64,000 nucleotides of DNA from Ligilactobacillus salivarius DSM 20555 = ATCC 11741 (lineage in GTDB: Bacteria; Bacillota; Bacilli; Lactobacillales; Lactobacillaceae): assembly GCF_001435955.1 (NCBI RefSeq), contig NZ_AYYT01000001.1, positions 1 through 64,000 of the forward strand, given 5' to 3'. Below the pieces are notes generated by a model, which was not told the DNA's origin, did not search any database, and was given only the letters and a program-made list of their open reading frames with translations. Positions 1-7,793 of the stretch are shown piece by piece (position 1 is the stretch's first letter; each line of letters opens with the position of its first letter). Position numbers and translations under genes: made by a program.

Positions 1-363
1 AGTATATCGCTTAGTATATGCAAAAAGCGATTATTTAACTACACTGAGATTATAATAGAAAAGAAAATTGATAGTGTAGCTTGAAAATCTTTCTTAAGAA
101 TTATTTTCTGAATTTACTGGAAATGAATAAGTTATTTAGAACTTATCGAGAAATAATAATAAAAAAATATCTTGGGGATAAAAAAGTCTCAAGACTTAAA
201 AATTGCTAGATATTTATGTTACTAAAAATATTAATTCCTAATATTTTATTATAAATCGATTTAGATGATGATTTACTGGGCCACCGAGAACTTGAAAATG
301 CAAACTATTTTAAAATATATCTTTCAATCAGCAAAAACGTATGCTATAATAGTCTTTGTTGAT
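1..363. other. Intergenic stretch with no gene recognised
   Basis: No convincing coding frame or RNA gene was seen before the tRNA. Very AT-rich. It contains small inverted repeats: ATCGCTT/AAGCGAT (about 7-32), ATAAGTT/AACTTAT (127-146) and AAGTCT/AGACTT (about 185-200). The first could be a weak terminator for a gene lying left of the window. The right end carries the tRNA promoter. Confidence 0.5.
322..350 (+). promoter_or_regulatory. Promoter of the tRNA-Gly gene
   Basis: Consensus -10 TATAAT at 345-350 with an extended TG at 342-343. The -35 (TTTCAA, 322-327, spacing 17) is weak. It lies 14 bases upstream of the tRNA 5' end. Confidence 0.6.
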
Positions 364-434
364 GCGGGTGTAGTTTAGTGGTAAAACCACAGCCTTCCAA
401 GCTGTTGTCGCGAGTTCGATTCTCGTCACCCGCT
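364..434 (+). tRNA. tRNA-Gly (anticodon TCC)
   Basis: Cloverleaf read by eye. The 7-bp acceptor stem GCGGGTG (364-370) pairs with CACCCGC (427-433), followed by discriminator T434. The anticodon stem ACAGC/GCTGT encloses loop CTTCCAA with anticodon TCC at 396-398. The T arm contains GTTCGAT. CCA is not encoded. This tRNA reads GGA/GGG codons, so it is not the cognate partner of the GGC specifier in the T-box before glyQ. Confidence 0.95.
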
Positions 435-453
435 TGTATATGTGAGTATAGTT

Positions 454-482
454 AGTAAGATCTTCTTACTGGCTATTTTTTT
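454..482 (+). terminator. Terminator after tRNA-Gly
   Basis: AGTAAGA (454-460) pairs with TCTTACT (464-470) around a 3-base loop, followed after a short gap by a run of seven T. Confidence 0.6.
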
Positions 483-504
483 ATTATCAGTAATTTTGGT
501 ATAA

Positions 505-542
505 ATAAAAAGCAGCTCTACTATAATAGAGTAAGGCTACTT
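505..542 (-). terminator. Terminator of the GNAT gene on the minus strand
   Basis: On the minus strand AAGTAGC (542-536) pairs with GCTGCTT (516-510), with an inner CTCTA/TAGAG stem, and is followed by TTTTTAT. It ends the convergent GNAT gene. Confidence 0.6.
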
Positions 543-569
543 AAAAATAATCTTTATTAACAAGAGATA

Positions 570-1328
570 CTATTCTTCTATTTCATAGGCTAAGTATTTA
601 TAAGCAAATTGGTATCCTAGTTTTTGTGCTAAACGCAAAGATATTTCAGTATGAGCATCCCAGCTTGGATATAGGCCTTGGTCAAGGCAAGTTATTATTA
701 ATTGAGAACAAGCAATTGTTGCTAATCCTCGTCTTTGAAAATCTGGATGTGTGGCAACTTCAATTTCAATTCCATTTTGATATGATGAAAAAGAACTAGC
801 TCCCGCAACGATACTTTGGTCATTAATAATTACATAACCAAGTCCTAATTTTTTAAACTCATCATAGTTACTATAATTTCCTACCAAGTCAGTTGACCAT
901 TCTTTTTGTAAACATTGATCATATAAACTAGCATCAATTGAGTGCATTTGAAATTCTGGTGATAGTTTTTCAATGTTTAATTGGAGTTTGGGTGTATCAA
1001 AATTAGTATCCTTGAGGGTTGCATAACGCGTAAATTTTCTGACTTGATCACCACAATATCTCTCAATCATGTTAGCCCATTCTGTATTTTGGGGTACCAT
1101 AATTAAATCAGAGCAAGCGTCAACGGCAGTAGTAATAAGGTTCAAATTAGGTTTTCCAGCAAAAAAAGAAAATGCTGAATTGATGCCTAGTATTGCTAAT
1201 GCTGATTGAGGATTAGAATTATCATCAACAATAATTTGTCCCATAGTCCCATCTAAACATGACCAAATTATTGTTTGATCCCATCCAGTAAATAGGGAGT
1301 GAACCTTTTGCATAGTTTGTTCTTTCAT
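570..1328 (-). CDS. GNAT-family N-acetyltransferase (ZmaR-like type)
   Basis: This 252-residue cytoplasmic protein looks like an acetyl-CoA-dependent N-acetyltransferase. The C-terminal third carries the acetyl-CoA binding signature IEVATHPDFQRRGLATIACS, with the R/Q-x-x-G-x-A loop, and ends in a GNAT-like LGYQFAYKYLAYEI strand. The N-terminal half is unlike small GNATs and resembles the longer GNAT_acetyltran family that includes the zwittermicin resistance protein ZmaR. The substrate cannot be read from sequence. The ATG start is preceded by AGAAAGGAT with ten-base spacing. It is monocistronic, with its own terminator, and converges on the tRNA gene. Confidence 0.75.
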   Translation of the reverse strand: MKEQTMQKVHSLFTGWDQTIIWSCLDGTMGQIIVDDNSNPQSALAILGINSAFSFFAGKPNLNLITTAVDACSDLIMVPQNTEWANMIERYCGDQVRKFTRYATLKDTNFDTPKLQLNIEKLSPEFQMHSIDASLYDQCLQKEWSTDLVGNYSNYDEFKKLGLGYVIINDQSIVAGASSFSSYQNGIEIEVATHPDFQRRGLATIACSQLIITCLDQGLYPSWDAHTEISLRLAQKLGYQFAYKYLAYEIEE

Positions 1329-1517
1329 AATTTTCGTATCCTTTCTGAATCTTTCTGTGTCTGTAATTTGAAACTTAATATTTTGATTGCAAAATTTTCT
1401 ATATAATAGATTATCAGATTGTTTTGCTTATAAATCAACATTTGCATCATTCTTTATAGTAGAAACTGTTAGTGTACAATTATTATAACGTACTCATTTA
1501 TTGACTATTTAATGAGT

Positions 1518-1546
1518 TTGACTATTACAAAATAATTTGATATTAT
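1518..1546 (+). promoter_or_regulatory. Promoter upstream of the O-acetyltransferase
   Basis: TTGACT (1518-1523), 17-base spacer, TATTAT (1541-1546). It would give a leader RNA of roughly 185 bases before the sugar O-acetyltransferase start. Confidence 0.6.
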
Positions 1547-1624
1547 ACTTTAAGTGTGCATAAACTTTTAAAGAATTAATTGAAACCTTTAATATACATA
1601 ACTTTAATAGTATAATTATGCCTG

Positions 1625-1732
1625 AGCAATAGTTTAAAGTATTGCAGATAATGATCGTTAATACTTTGAGAATGGGGCAGGTTGACTAGCGATCTGGCTC
1701 GCCTTTTTGCTTATGTTAAATTATTTTGAGAG
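1625..1732 (+). promoter_or_regulatory. Possible structured leader/attenuator
   Basis: The leader contains AAAGTATT (1636-1643) pairing with AATACTTT (1660-1667). Next comes a smaller stem CAGGT (1678-1682)/ATCTG (1692-1696) and GGCTCGCC, ending in TTTTT (1704-1708) some 25 bases before the ribosome binding site. It matches no riboswitch class I can name. It could be an attenuator, or the remains of a terminator. Confidence 0.35.
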
Positions 1733-1741
1733 GTGCTGCTT

Positions 1742-2374
1742 TTGGAAAACTTCGATTATTTACAAATGTTGGCTGGAGAACTTTACATAGCTCGTGATGT
1801 TGCTGAAGTATGTGATCCTCGCGAAGGACGTGAAATTACAAGGCAAATTAATCAAACTGATCGCAATGAAAGGGAGAAAATCAAGCGTTTAGTAGGAAAG
1901 ATTGTAGCACACAAAGATAATAATTACTGGATAACACCACCTGTATATGTTGATTATGGGAAGCATATCACTGTGGGCAGCAATTTTTATTGTAATCTGG
2001 ATTGCATTTTCCTTGATGTTAATAAAATTACAATTGGTGACAATGTTATGGTTGGACCAAGAGTGAGTTTCTATACAGCTGGTCATCCAACTGATGCAGA
2101 AATCAGAAATGAAGCGTTAGAATTTGGATTACCAATTACTGTAAAAAATAATGTCTGGATAGGTGGAAATGTTGTAATTCTACCAGGAGTAACAATCGGT
2201 AAAAATTCGATTGTCGCTGCTGGTGCGGTAGTTACAAAAGATGTACCTGACAATGTAATCGTTGGTGGCAATCCAGCTAGAGTTATTCGTGAAATAGGGG
2301 AAGCCGATAAGGCAAAGTGGGAACGAATGAAAGATACATATTATAGAAAGAAAAAAGAATTCGAGGAGAGATAA
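1742..2374 (+). CDS. Sugar O-acetyltransferase (Maa/LacA, left-handed beta-helix)
   Basis: This protein probably transfers acetyl from acetyl-CoA to a sugar hydroxyl (maltose/galactoside O-acetyltransferase family). About 210 residues. The N-terminal Mac region is followed by hexapeptide repeats (VGSNFYCNLDCIFLD, IGDNVMVGPRVSFYTAGH) with the catalytic His in YTAGHPTD, then GGNVVILPGVTIG and the family-typical VVTKDVPDNVIVGGNPARVI end. A GTG lies in frame at 1733, but GAGAGG at 1728-1733 is best placed for the TTG at 1742. It is followed after two bases by the PAP2 gene, so the two are probably co-transcribed. The true acceptor is unknown. Confidence 0.85.
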   Translation: MENFDYLQMLAGELYIARDVAEVCDPREGREITRQINQTDRNEREKIKRLVGKIVAHKDNNYWITPPVYVDYGKHITVGSNFYCNLDCIFLDVNKITIGDNVMVGPRVSFYTAGHPTDAEIRNEALEFGLPITVKNNVWIGGNVVILPGVTIGKNSIVAAGAVVTKDVPDNVIVGGNPARVIREIGEADKAKWERMKDTYYRKKKEFEER

Positions 2375-2376
2375 TT

Positions 2377-3054
2377 TTGAATACAAGAAAAAATAGCTCA
2401 GATTTTCCTGTGCGTCGTTGGTATGGCGATGCTTTTGGGATTAGTGGAGCAGTCTTCTTATTAACATTATTACTAGTGATATTTAATGTAAAGGTATTTG
2501 TTAATTTTGAAGATAATATTACCGCTACTTTCCAATCTATGTTTGGTTTGCCAAAAATGGATTATAGTGGTGGATTATTAAACGATATCATGACATTTGT
2601 GGCATCTTATTTTGATACTAAGCCAATTATTGCAATCACAATTGTAGTGGGAATTGTATTGATTTTAAGACGCCAAATCAAAATAGGTATTTGGTTGATG
2701 TATGTTGTAGCAAGTGGTGGCATTATAGGGTTAGTTTTAAAAGCTTTGATCAAGCGTCCACGTCCACTTCATCATCTTCCAATTGATGATGGATATTCAT
2801 TCCCAAGTGGACATTCTCTAGCAAGTACTTTATTGATTTGGGCAATCATCTTCGTTGTTCTTCCCTTAATCAAGAAGGAAAATGTTCGTAGAATTGTTGG
2901 TTGGTTGTTAGTCTTATTGTGGGTATTAATCTTATTCTCTAGACTATACTTTGCAGCTCATCACTTTGGCGATGTCCTAGGTGGCGTAAGTTTCTCACTT
3001 GCTTGGTTATGGTTGAATATGGCGTTATATCCCAAGATTTTTATGAGAAATTAG
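2377..3054 (+). CDS. PAP2-family membrane phosphatase (PgpB/BcrC-like)
   Basis: This is a 225-residue integral membrane phosphatase with about five to six membrane segments. All three PAP2 motifs are present: KALIKRPRP (motif 1), PSGHS (motif 2, with the catalytic-acid His) and SRLYFAAHHFGD (motif 3, with the nucleophile His). The family dephosphorylates undecaprenyl pyrophosphate, phosphatidylglycerophosphate or phosphatidate outside the membrane; which one cannot be told here. The start is a TTG preceded by GAGGAGAG with six-base spacing, two bases after the stop of the O-acetyltransferase, which suggests an operon. A strong terminator follows. Confidence 0.85.
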   Translation: MNTRKNSSDFPVRRWYGDAFGISGAVFLLTLLLVIFNVKVFVNFEDNITATFQSMFGLPKMDYSGGLLNDIMTFVASYFDTKPIIAITIVVGIVLILRRQIKIGIWLMYVVASGGIIGLVLKALIKRPRPLHHLPIDDGYSFPSGHSLASTLLIWAIIFVVLPLIKKENVRRIVGWLLVLLWVLILFSRLYFAAHHFGDVLGGVSFSLAWLWLNMALYPKIFMRN

Positions 3055-3078
3055 AAATTTAATTCAGGGTATATTTTT

Positions 3079-3116
3079 AAGGATCCTAAGAAAAAATTTT
3101 TCTTGGGATCCTTTTT
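3079..3116 (+). terminator. Terminator after the PAP2 gene
   Basis: AAGGATCCTAAGAAAAA pairs with TTTTTCTTGGGATCCTT, followed by T residues. Confidence 0.9.
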
Positions 3117-3230
3117 ATTTTGGCCTTAATGTTTGCATGATAATTTTTGGAATTGCTTATATGGTAAAATAATAGTAGGAAGTAATATTTTTTTGAATAA
3201 TGGTAAATAATTATGAAAGGGGTTTATTAT

Positions 3231-3845
3231 ATGGATGATAAGTTAGTAAATTGGATTGCAGAATTACAAAGTATCGCACAAGCTGGTTTAACTTATGGTA
3301 AAGATGTTTATGATCGTGAACGTTATCAACGTATTAGAGAAATCACTGCTGAAATGATGGCAGCCAAAACTGGACTTTCATTGGAAAAAGTGACTGATTT
3401 GTTTTGTGGTGAAACTGGTTATCAAACGCCTAAAGTGGATACAAGAGCGGTTATTTTTAAAGATAACAAGATATTACTTGTACATGAGAGCGATGGTACT
3501 TGGTCTTTACCTGGTGGTTGGGTTGAATTTAATCTATCAATAAAGGAAAATACGATAAAAGAAATTCGTGAAGAAACAGGATTAGAGGCAACTGCAGAGA
3601 AAATAATCGCTATACATGACAGAAATAAGCATAATGTTCCTGAATATGTATATGGTGTCTGCAAGATTTTCGTTTTATGCCGAGTTCATGGTGGAGAATT
3701 TGTAAAGAATATCGAGACGACAGGTTTTGAATATTTTGCTGAAAATGAAATCCCTAATCTTGCTCTTGCTAAGAATAATGAAGAACAGGTAAAAATGTGT
3801 TTTCGTGCTTATAATGATCCGAATTGGGAAGTGGAGTTTGATTGA
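3231..3845 (+). CDS. NUDIX hydrolase with N-terminal NUDIX-associated domain
   Basis: This is a cytoplasmic hydrolase of nucleoside diphosphate linked compounds, 204 residues. Residues 1-60 form the helical Nudix_hydro_N type domain found on Firmicutes ADP-ribose/ADP-glucose pyrophosphatase-like proteins. The Nudix box runs from GGWVEF to EIREETGL. It keeps the metal-binding REEtG core glutamates but has Leu for the first Glu of the signature and Lys for the Arg, so activity or metal use may be altered. The ATG at 3213 is in frame, but AAAGGGG (3216-3222) favours the ATG at 3231. The stop overlaps the next start (TGATG). Confidence 0.85.
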   Translation: MDDKLVNWIAELQSIAQAGLTYGKDVYDRERYQRIREITAEMMAAKTGLSLEKVTDLFCGETGYQTPKVDTRAVIFKDNKILLVHESDGTWSLPGGWVEFNLSIKENTIKEIREETGLEATAEKIIAIHDRNKHNVPEYVYGVCKIFVLCRVHGGEFVKNIETTGFEYFAENEIPNLALAKNNEEQVKMCFRAYNDPNWEVEFD

Positions 3846-4048
3846 TGTTTAATAAATTTTGGGGAAGAGACGTTGAAATAGTTGATATTGATGATAGAAA
3901 ATGGATAGGTTATGTAGTAGGGATTGAGTCTCCTGCTGATTCAGATGATAATCAATGGTGGCTAGATGTAGAAGTGCCCGATCCTGGTTTTGAAACAGGT
4001 TTAGCGATATCAGAAAGTGAAATAAAGCAAATTAAAATTATAAATTAA
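3845..4048 (+). CDS. Small hypothetical acidic protein coupled to the NUDIX gene
   Basis: I do not recognise this 67-residue protein. It starts at an ATG that overlaps the NUDIX stop as TGATG, so it is probably made by translational coupling. The sequence has a beta-rich pattern (VEIVDIDDRKWIGYVVGIES, WWLDVEVPD, SEIKQIKI) like a small SH3-like or LSM-like barrel, and it is strongly acidic. No signal peptide or membrane segment. The tight coupling suggests a role linked to the NUDIX hydrolase. Confidence 0.7.
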   Translation: MFNKFWGRDVEIVDIDDRKWIGYVVGIESPADSDDNQWWLDVEVPDPGFETGLAISESEIKQIKIIN

Positions 4049-4114
4049 CTTATATGCATATATAGTAATTTCCGTACGATCTGCACAACTATCTAAGTAT
4101 AACTTTATTATTGG

Positions 4115-4139
4115 CCGTCTTTTTGACGGTTATTTTATT
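4115..4139 (+). terminator. Terminator after the NUDIX pair
   Basis: CCGTC (4115-4119) pairs with GACGG (4125-4129), followed by TTATTTTATT. The stem is short. Confidence 0.6.
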
Positions 4140-4219
4140 GTTGTCATTTTTTAGATTGCAATTGCCCAACGAATAACTATAATTAGACTTAACATAAAGA
4201 GATGAATGTAGGTGGTTTA

Positions 4220-5551
4220 ATGTATGACATTTTGGCAATCCAAAATAAATGGGTCAACAAGTTAGTTTGGCTTCGGCGGCGTGTTATTGTAAGAGCAGTG
4301 CAACGAACCTTACTATCCTTGTTTCCTTTTGCTCTTTTAGGAAGCATCGCCAGAGTTGTTTCAATTTCATTTTTATCAGACAAGGGGTTTATTAACAGTA
4401 TTCTCGCGATGCCTAAATGGTTTCCGGATTTCCGTTTAGTAAAGCTATTATTCAATAACTTTGCGACCTTTACAATTGGCATTTTAGCTTTGCTAGCGGC
4501 ATACTATTGTGCCAAATATACGGCTGAATTTTACCGAAAAGATCAGCAAGTAGCAGGTATTACAGGTTTGATCTCTTATTTATTCGTATGTATGGTAAAT
4601 ATTTCTGAAAATGGAGACGGTATTATTAATTTACCAGTAGACGCGATGATGTTAGGAGCAAACGGAATTCTTTTGGGCCTATTGGTTGGTTACATAACAG
4701 GACAAATTTTCCGAAAGTTCGGAGGCATTGATTTAAAAAAGGCTAAAAGTCATTCGCCAAATGTGTTAGAGAAAGCATTTAATTCACTTTTAGCAATTAT
4801 ACTTTCTTTTTTAGTAGCAATTGTCATTAATGGATTATTATATCTATTCTTTAGATATGGTATATACGATGCAATCGCTGATTATGTAACAAACATTTCC
4901 CTTAAACATAGCAATTTTTCAATGACGCTATTTGGAACTTTTGTAACAACAATTTTTGCCTGGTTAGGATTTAGTGGGCCTTATCAATATCGTTCATTTG
5001 TAGATGATAATACTTCTGTTGAAAATCTTAATTATGCATTGAAATATCACTCTGTTTGGGGTGTACCACATCCATTCTCAGAATATTCGCTCTACCACAG
5101 TTTTGGAACTTTTGGTGGAATTGGCTCAATTTTAGCTCTGATTGTAGCGATCTTAATTGTTTCTGGGGCAGGAAGCTATCGTCGCGTTGGTGTGTCTGGC
5201 CTAATACCAACACTATTTAATAGTGGGACTTCTGTTATGATAGGACTCCCAGTGATGTTTAATCCTTTATATTTAATACCGTTTATTCTTACTCCGATAT
5301 TGAATATAGTAATTGCAGCTCTAGCTATTATTGCACATATTATGCCACCAGTTGTTTATCCAGTACCAATGGGGACACCTGGACCTTTAGTAGCTTTTAT
5401 TGGTACTGGAGGAAATTTTGTAGCTCTAATAATTGGAGTTATTGTCTTTTTTATCGACATTATAGTCTATATTCCTTTTGTTAGACTGAACGAACAAATA
5501 TGGTTGAAAATGCAATATATTTACTTGCAAGAAGAAAAGGAGGGCGAGTAA
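4220..5551 (+). CDS. PTS-type membrane subunit IIC (lactose/cellobiose family), orphan
   Basis: This is a polytopic membrane protein of about 443 residues related to the EIIC channel of lactose/cellobiose phosphotransferase systems. Family hallmarks are the WGVPHPFSEYSLYHSFGTFGG segment and the run PVMFNPLYLIPFILTPILN followed by VYPVPMGTPGPLVAFIGTGG. No EIIA or EIIB domain is fused or encoded beside it, so it must borrow these from elsewhere or do something other than phosphorylating transport. An ATG at 4202 is in frame but has poor spacing. AGGTGG at 4210-4215 supports the ATG at 4220, with some doubt. The next gene follows directly, with AAGGAGGG inside this gene's last codons. Confidence 0.8.
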   Translation: MYDILAIQNKWVNKLVWLRRRVIVRAVQRTLLSLFPFALLGSIARVVSISFLSDKGFINSILAMPKWFPDFRLVKLLFNNFATFTIGILALLAAYYCAKYTAEFYRKDQQVAGITGLISYLFVCMVNISENGDGIINLPVDAMMLGANGILLGLLVGYITGQIFRKFGGIDLKKAKSHSPNVLEKAFNSLLAIILSFLVAIVINGLLYLFFRYGIYDAIADYVTNISLKHSNFSMTLFGTFVTTIFAWLGFSGPYQYRSFVDDNTSVENLNYALKYHSVWGVPHPFSEYSLYHSFGTFGGIGSILALIVAILIVSGAGSYRRVGVSGLIPTLFNSGTSVMIGLPVMFNPLYLIPFILTPILNIVIAALAIIAHIMPPVVYPVPMGTPGPLVAFIGTGGNFVALIIGVIVFFIDIIVYIPFVRLNEQIWLKMQYIYLQEEKEGE

Positions 5552-6499
5552 ATGACTAAAAAACGAACAAGAATTATCTTATTTGTGACCTTAATTTTTA
5601 TCATTCTACTCGCAATTCCTTCTTATTTTTGGACTAAGAGTAATATCAAAGAGTTAAATGCTTTCTATAACTCTAAACTTTCGCCGGTAATTATGATTCC
5701 AGGAAGTTCAGCCACAGAGAATAGATTTGATACTTTGGTAACAAAACTCAATCAACATACTAGAAATAAACATAGCTTGTTGAAGGTTAAAGTTTGGAAT
5801 AATGGAAAAATTACCTATAAGGGTAAAATTAGGGCTAATGACAATGAACCAATTATTGTAGTGGGATTTGAAAATAATAAAGATGGTTATAGCAATATAA
5901 AGAAACAAGCACGCATGTTTAATCAAGCATTTGCAGCGTTGCAAGCTCGTTATAAGTTTAATAATTTTAAAGGGATTGGGCACTCTAATGGTGGATTAAT
6001 ATATACTGACTTCTTGGAACAGTATTTCAATGAGTATAGTCAAGTTGAGATTAAACGACTAATGACAATTGGTACACCGTATAATTTTGATGAAACGTCT
6101 ATTTCTAATAAAACAGAAATGTTAGCAGACTTTATTGCAAATAGAGAAAGTATTCCAACCAATCTTACCGTTTATTCGGTGGCAGGGACTGAAACCTATG
6201 ATTCTGATCGATTAGTACCGGAAAGTAGTGTTTCAGCTGGTAAATATATTTATCAAAAGCAAGTTAAGCATTTTACTGAAATAACTGTTACAGGAGAAGA
6301 TGCAGAACACTCTGACTTGCCACAAAACGATGAAGTTGTAAGTTTGATTGAACGTTACATGCTTGATAATCAAAATCAAGGAATGAATCGAAAAGGAAAG
6401 AATCCACAAGATAACTTACAAAAACAAGATAAAAAAAAGATAGTTATGCCGGTTAAAAACTGGTATAACTATCTTTTTTTAGAAATAATAACTTTTTAA
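5552..6499 (+). CDS. Membrane-anchored DUF915 alpha/beta hydrolase
   Basis: This is an alpha/beta hydrolase of the DUF915 family, probably anchored outside the cell. An N-terminal hydrophobic segment (residues about 8-26) is followed by VIMIPGSSATENRF (oxyanion side) and the nucleophile elbow GHSNGG. A plausible Asp lies in TYDSDRLVP and the catalytic His in DAEHSDLP. The natural ester or amide substrate is unknown. The ATG follows the EIIC stop directly, so the two form an operon. Oddly, the last 22 codons run through a perfect rho-independent terminator (6431-6481). The ancestral protein may have ended near residue 290, with a slip in an A-run extending the frame. Confidence 0.8.
   Translation: MTKKRTRIILFVTLIFIILLAIPSYFWTKSNIKELNAFYNSKLSPVIMIPGSSATENRFDTLVTKLNQHTRNKHSLLKVKVWNNGKITYKGKIRANDNEPIIVVGFENNKDGYSNIKKQARMFNQAFAALQARYKFNNFKGIGHSNGGLIYTDFLEQYFNEYSQVEIKRLMTIGTPYNFDETSISNKTEMLADFIANRESIPTNLTVYSVAGTETYDSDRLVPESSVSAGKYIYQKQVKHFTEITVTGEDAEHSDLPQNDEVVSLIERYMLDNQNQGMNRKGKNPQDNLQKQDKKKIVMPVKNWYNYLFLEIITF
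6431..6481 (+). terminator. Strong terminator lying inside the DUF915 hydrolase reading frame
   Basis: AGATAGTTATGCCGGTT pairs with AACTGGTATAACTATCT around a loop of A residues. It is flanked by an A-run (6431-6438) and a T-run (6474-6480). It lies before the annotated stop at 6499. Confidence 0.9.
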
Positions 6500-6574
6500 A
6501 TGATTTTGAAAAATAAAGACAAACTAGATTACAACGAGCAAAAACAAATTTTGAATAATGCATAACAAAAGTTA

Positions 6575-6602
6575 TTGAATTTTATTTCAAATATGCTATA
6601 CT
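6575..6602 (+). promoter_or_regulatory. Promoter of the glyQS T-box operon
   Basis: TTGAAT (6575-6580), 16-base spacer, TATACT (6597-6602) with an extended TG (6594-6595). It lies just upstream of the T-box leader. Confidence 0.7.
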
Positions 6603-6609
6603 CTAAGCA

Positions 6610-6825
6610 TTGAATAAAGTAAACATTGATGAAAAAGGGACTATTCATAAGGATAGATACAGCGAGTCTGGATAGTGTAAGCAGATGCTATTCTGAATAG
6701 TTTGGCGTTTTCGGAGTTTATACGAATTAAGTTGCTAGTTTAACTAGAAGTAGGGTGGAACCGCGATGACGAAAGATCGTCCCTATGTTAACCAGAGGCG
6801 TTGCATAGGAACGGTCTTTTTCTTA
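6610..6825 (+). promoter_or_regulatory. Glycine T-box leader with terminator/antiterminator
   Basis: This leader senses uncharged tRNA-Gly. The T-box sequence AGGGTGGAACCGCG is at 6752-6765. Stem I is formed by GAAAA (6631-6635)/TTTTC (6708-6712) and ACTATTC (6640-6646)/GAATAGT (6695-6701). The internal loop between them holds the specifier GGC at 6704-6706. The competing terminator pairs GATCGTCCCTATG (6775-6787) with CATAGGAACGGTC (6804-6816) and ends in a T-tract. Uncharged tRNA-Gly(GCC) should favour the antiterminator and switch on glyQS. Confidence 0.93.
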
Positions 6826-6875
6826 TGCAACGAGTTTGATTAGCTTTCGAATCATTTATTCAAAGGAGTATTGTA

Positions 6876-7793
6876 ATGACAAAGAAATTAGCATTGCAAG
6901 ATATTATTTTAACGTTGCAACAATTTTGGGCTAAACAAGGCTGTATGTTGATGCAATCATATGATACTGAAAAAGGTGCCGGAACAATGAGTCCTTATAC
7001 ATTCTTAAGAGCTATTGGACCAGAACCATGGAATGTTGCCTATGTAGAACCATCACGTCGTCCTGCTGATGGTCGTTATGGTGATAACCCTAACCGTTTA
7101 TATCAACATCACCAATTCCAAGTTTTGATGAAGCCATCTCCAAGTAACATTCAAGAACTTTACCTTGATAGTTTACGTGCCTTAGGTATTGAACCTAAAG
7201 AACATGATATTCGTTTCGTTGAAGATAACTGGGAAAATCCATCTATGGGTTGTGCCGGTGTTGGTTGGGAAGTATGGTTAGATGGAATGGAAATCACTCA
7301 ATTTACTTACTTCCAACAAGTTGGTGGTTTAGAAGTTAAACCAGTTGCTGCCGAAGTAACATATGGTTTGGAACGTCTATCATCATATATTCAAGACGTA
7401 GATTCTGTTTATGATCTAGAATGGGCAGACGGTGTTAAGTACGGTGATATTTTCAAAGAACCTGAATATGAACATTCTAAGTATTCATTTGAAGAAAGTA
7501 ACCAAGAAATGTTACTAAACTTATTTGATACATTTGAAACAGAAGCTAAGAAGCAACTTGCAAATGGACTAGTTCATCCAGCTTACGATTATATTTTGAA
7601 ATGTAGTCATACTTTCAACTTACTTGATGCTCGTGGTGCAGTATCTGTAACAGAAAGAGCGGGTTACTTATCAAGAATTAGAAATATGGCTAAATCTGTA
7701 GCTAAAGTATTCGTAGCTGAAAGAAAGAAACTAGGTTACCCATTAATTAAAGATGAAAAACTAAGACAAGAGTTACTAAAGGAGGAAAAATAA
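6876..7793 (+). CDS. glyQ: Glycyl-tRNA synthetase alpha subunit
   Basis: This is the catalytic subunit of the alpha2beta2 bacterial glycyl-tRNA synthetase, which charges tRNA-Gly with glycine using ATP. The 305-residue length is normal. Class II motifs are visible, including [20 protein letters not shown] and [10 protein letters not shown] (motif 2 region) and [10 protein letters not shown] (motif 3). The ATG is preceded by AAAGGAG. It is controlled by the upstream T-box and overlaps glyS by one base (TAATG), giving equal production of the two subunits. Confidence 0.98.
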   Translation: MTKKLALQDIILTLQQFWAKQGCMLMQSYDTEKGAGTMSPYTFLRAIGPEPWNVAYVEPSRRPADGRYGDNPNRLYQHHQFQVLMKPSPSNIQELYLDSLRALGIEPKEHDIRFVEDNWENPSMGCAGVGWEVWLDGMEITQFTYFQQVGGLEVKPVAAEVTYGLERLSSYIQDVDSVYDLEWADGVKYGDIFKEPEYEHSKYSFEESNQEMLLNLFDTFETEAKKQLANGLVHPAYDYILKCSHTFNLLDARGAVSVTERAGYLSRIRNMAKSVAKVFVAERKKLGYPLIKDEKLRQELLKEEK

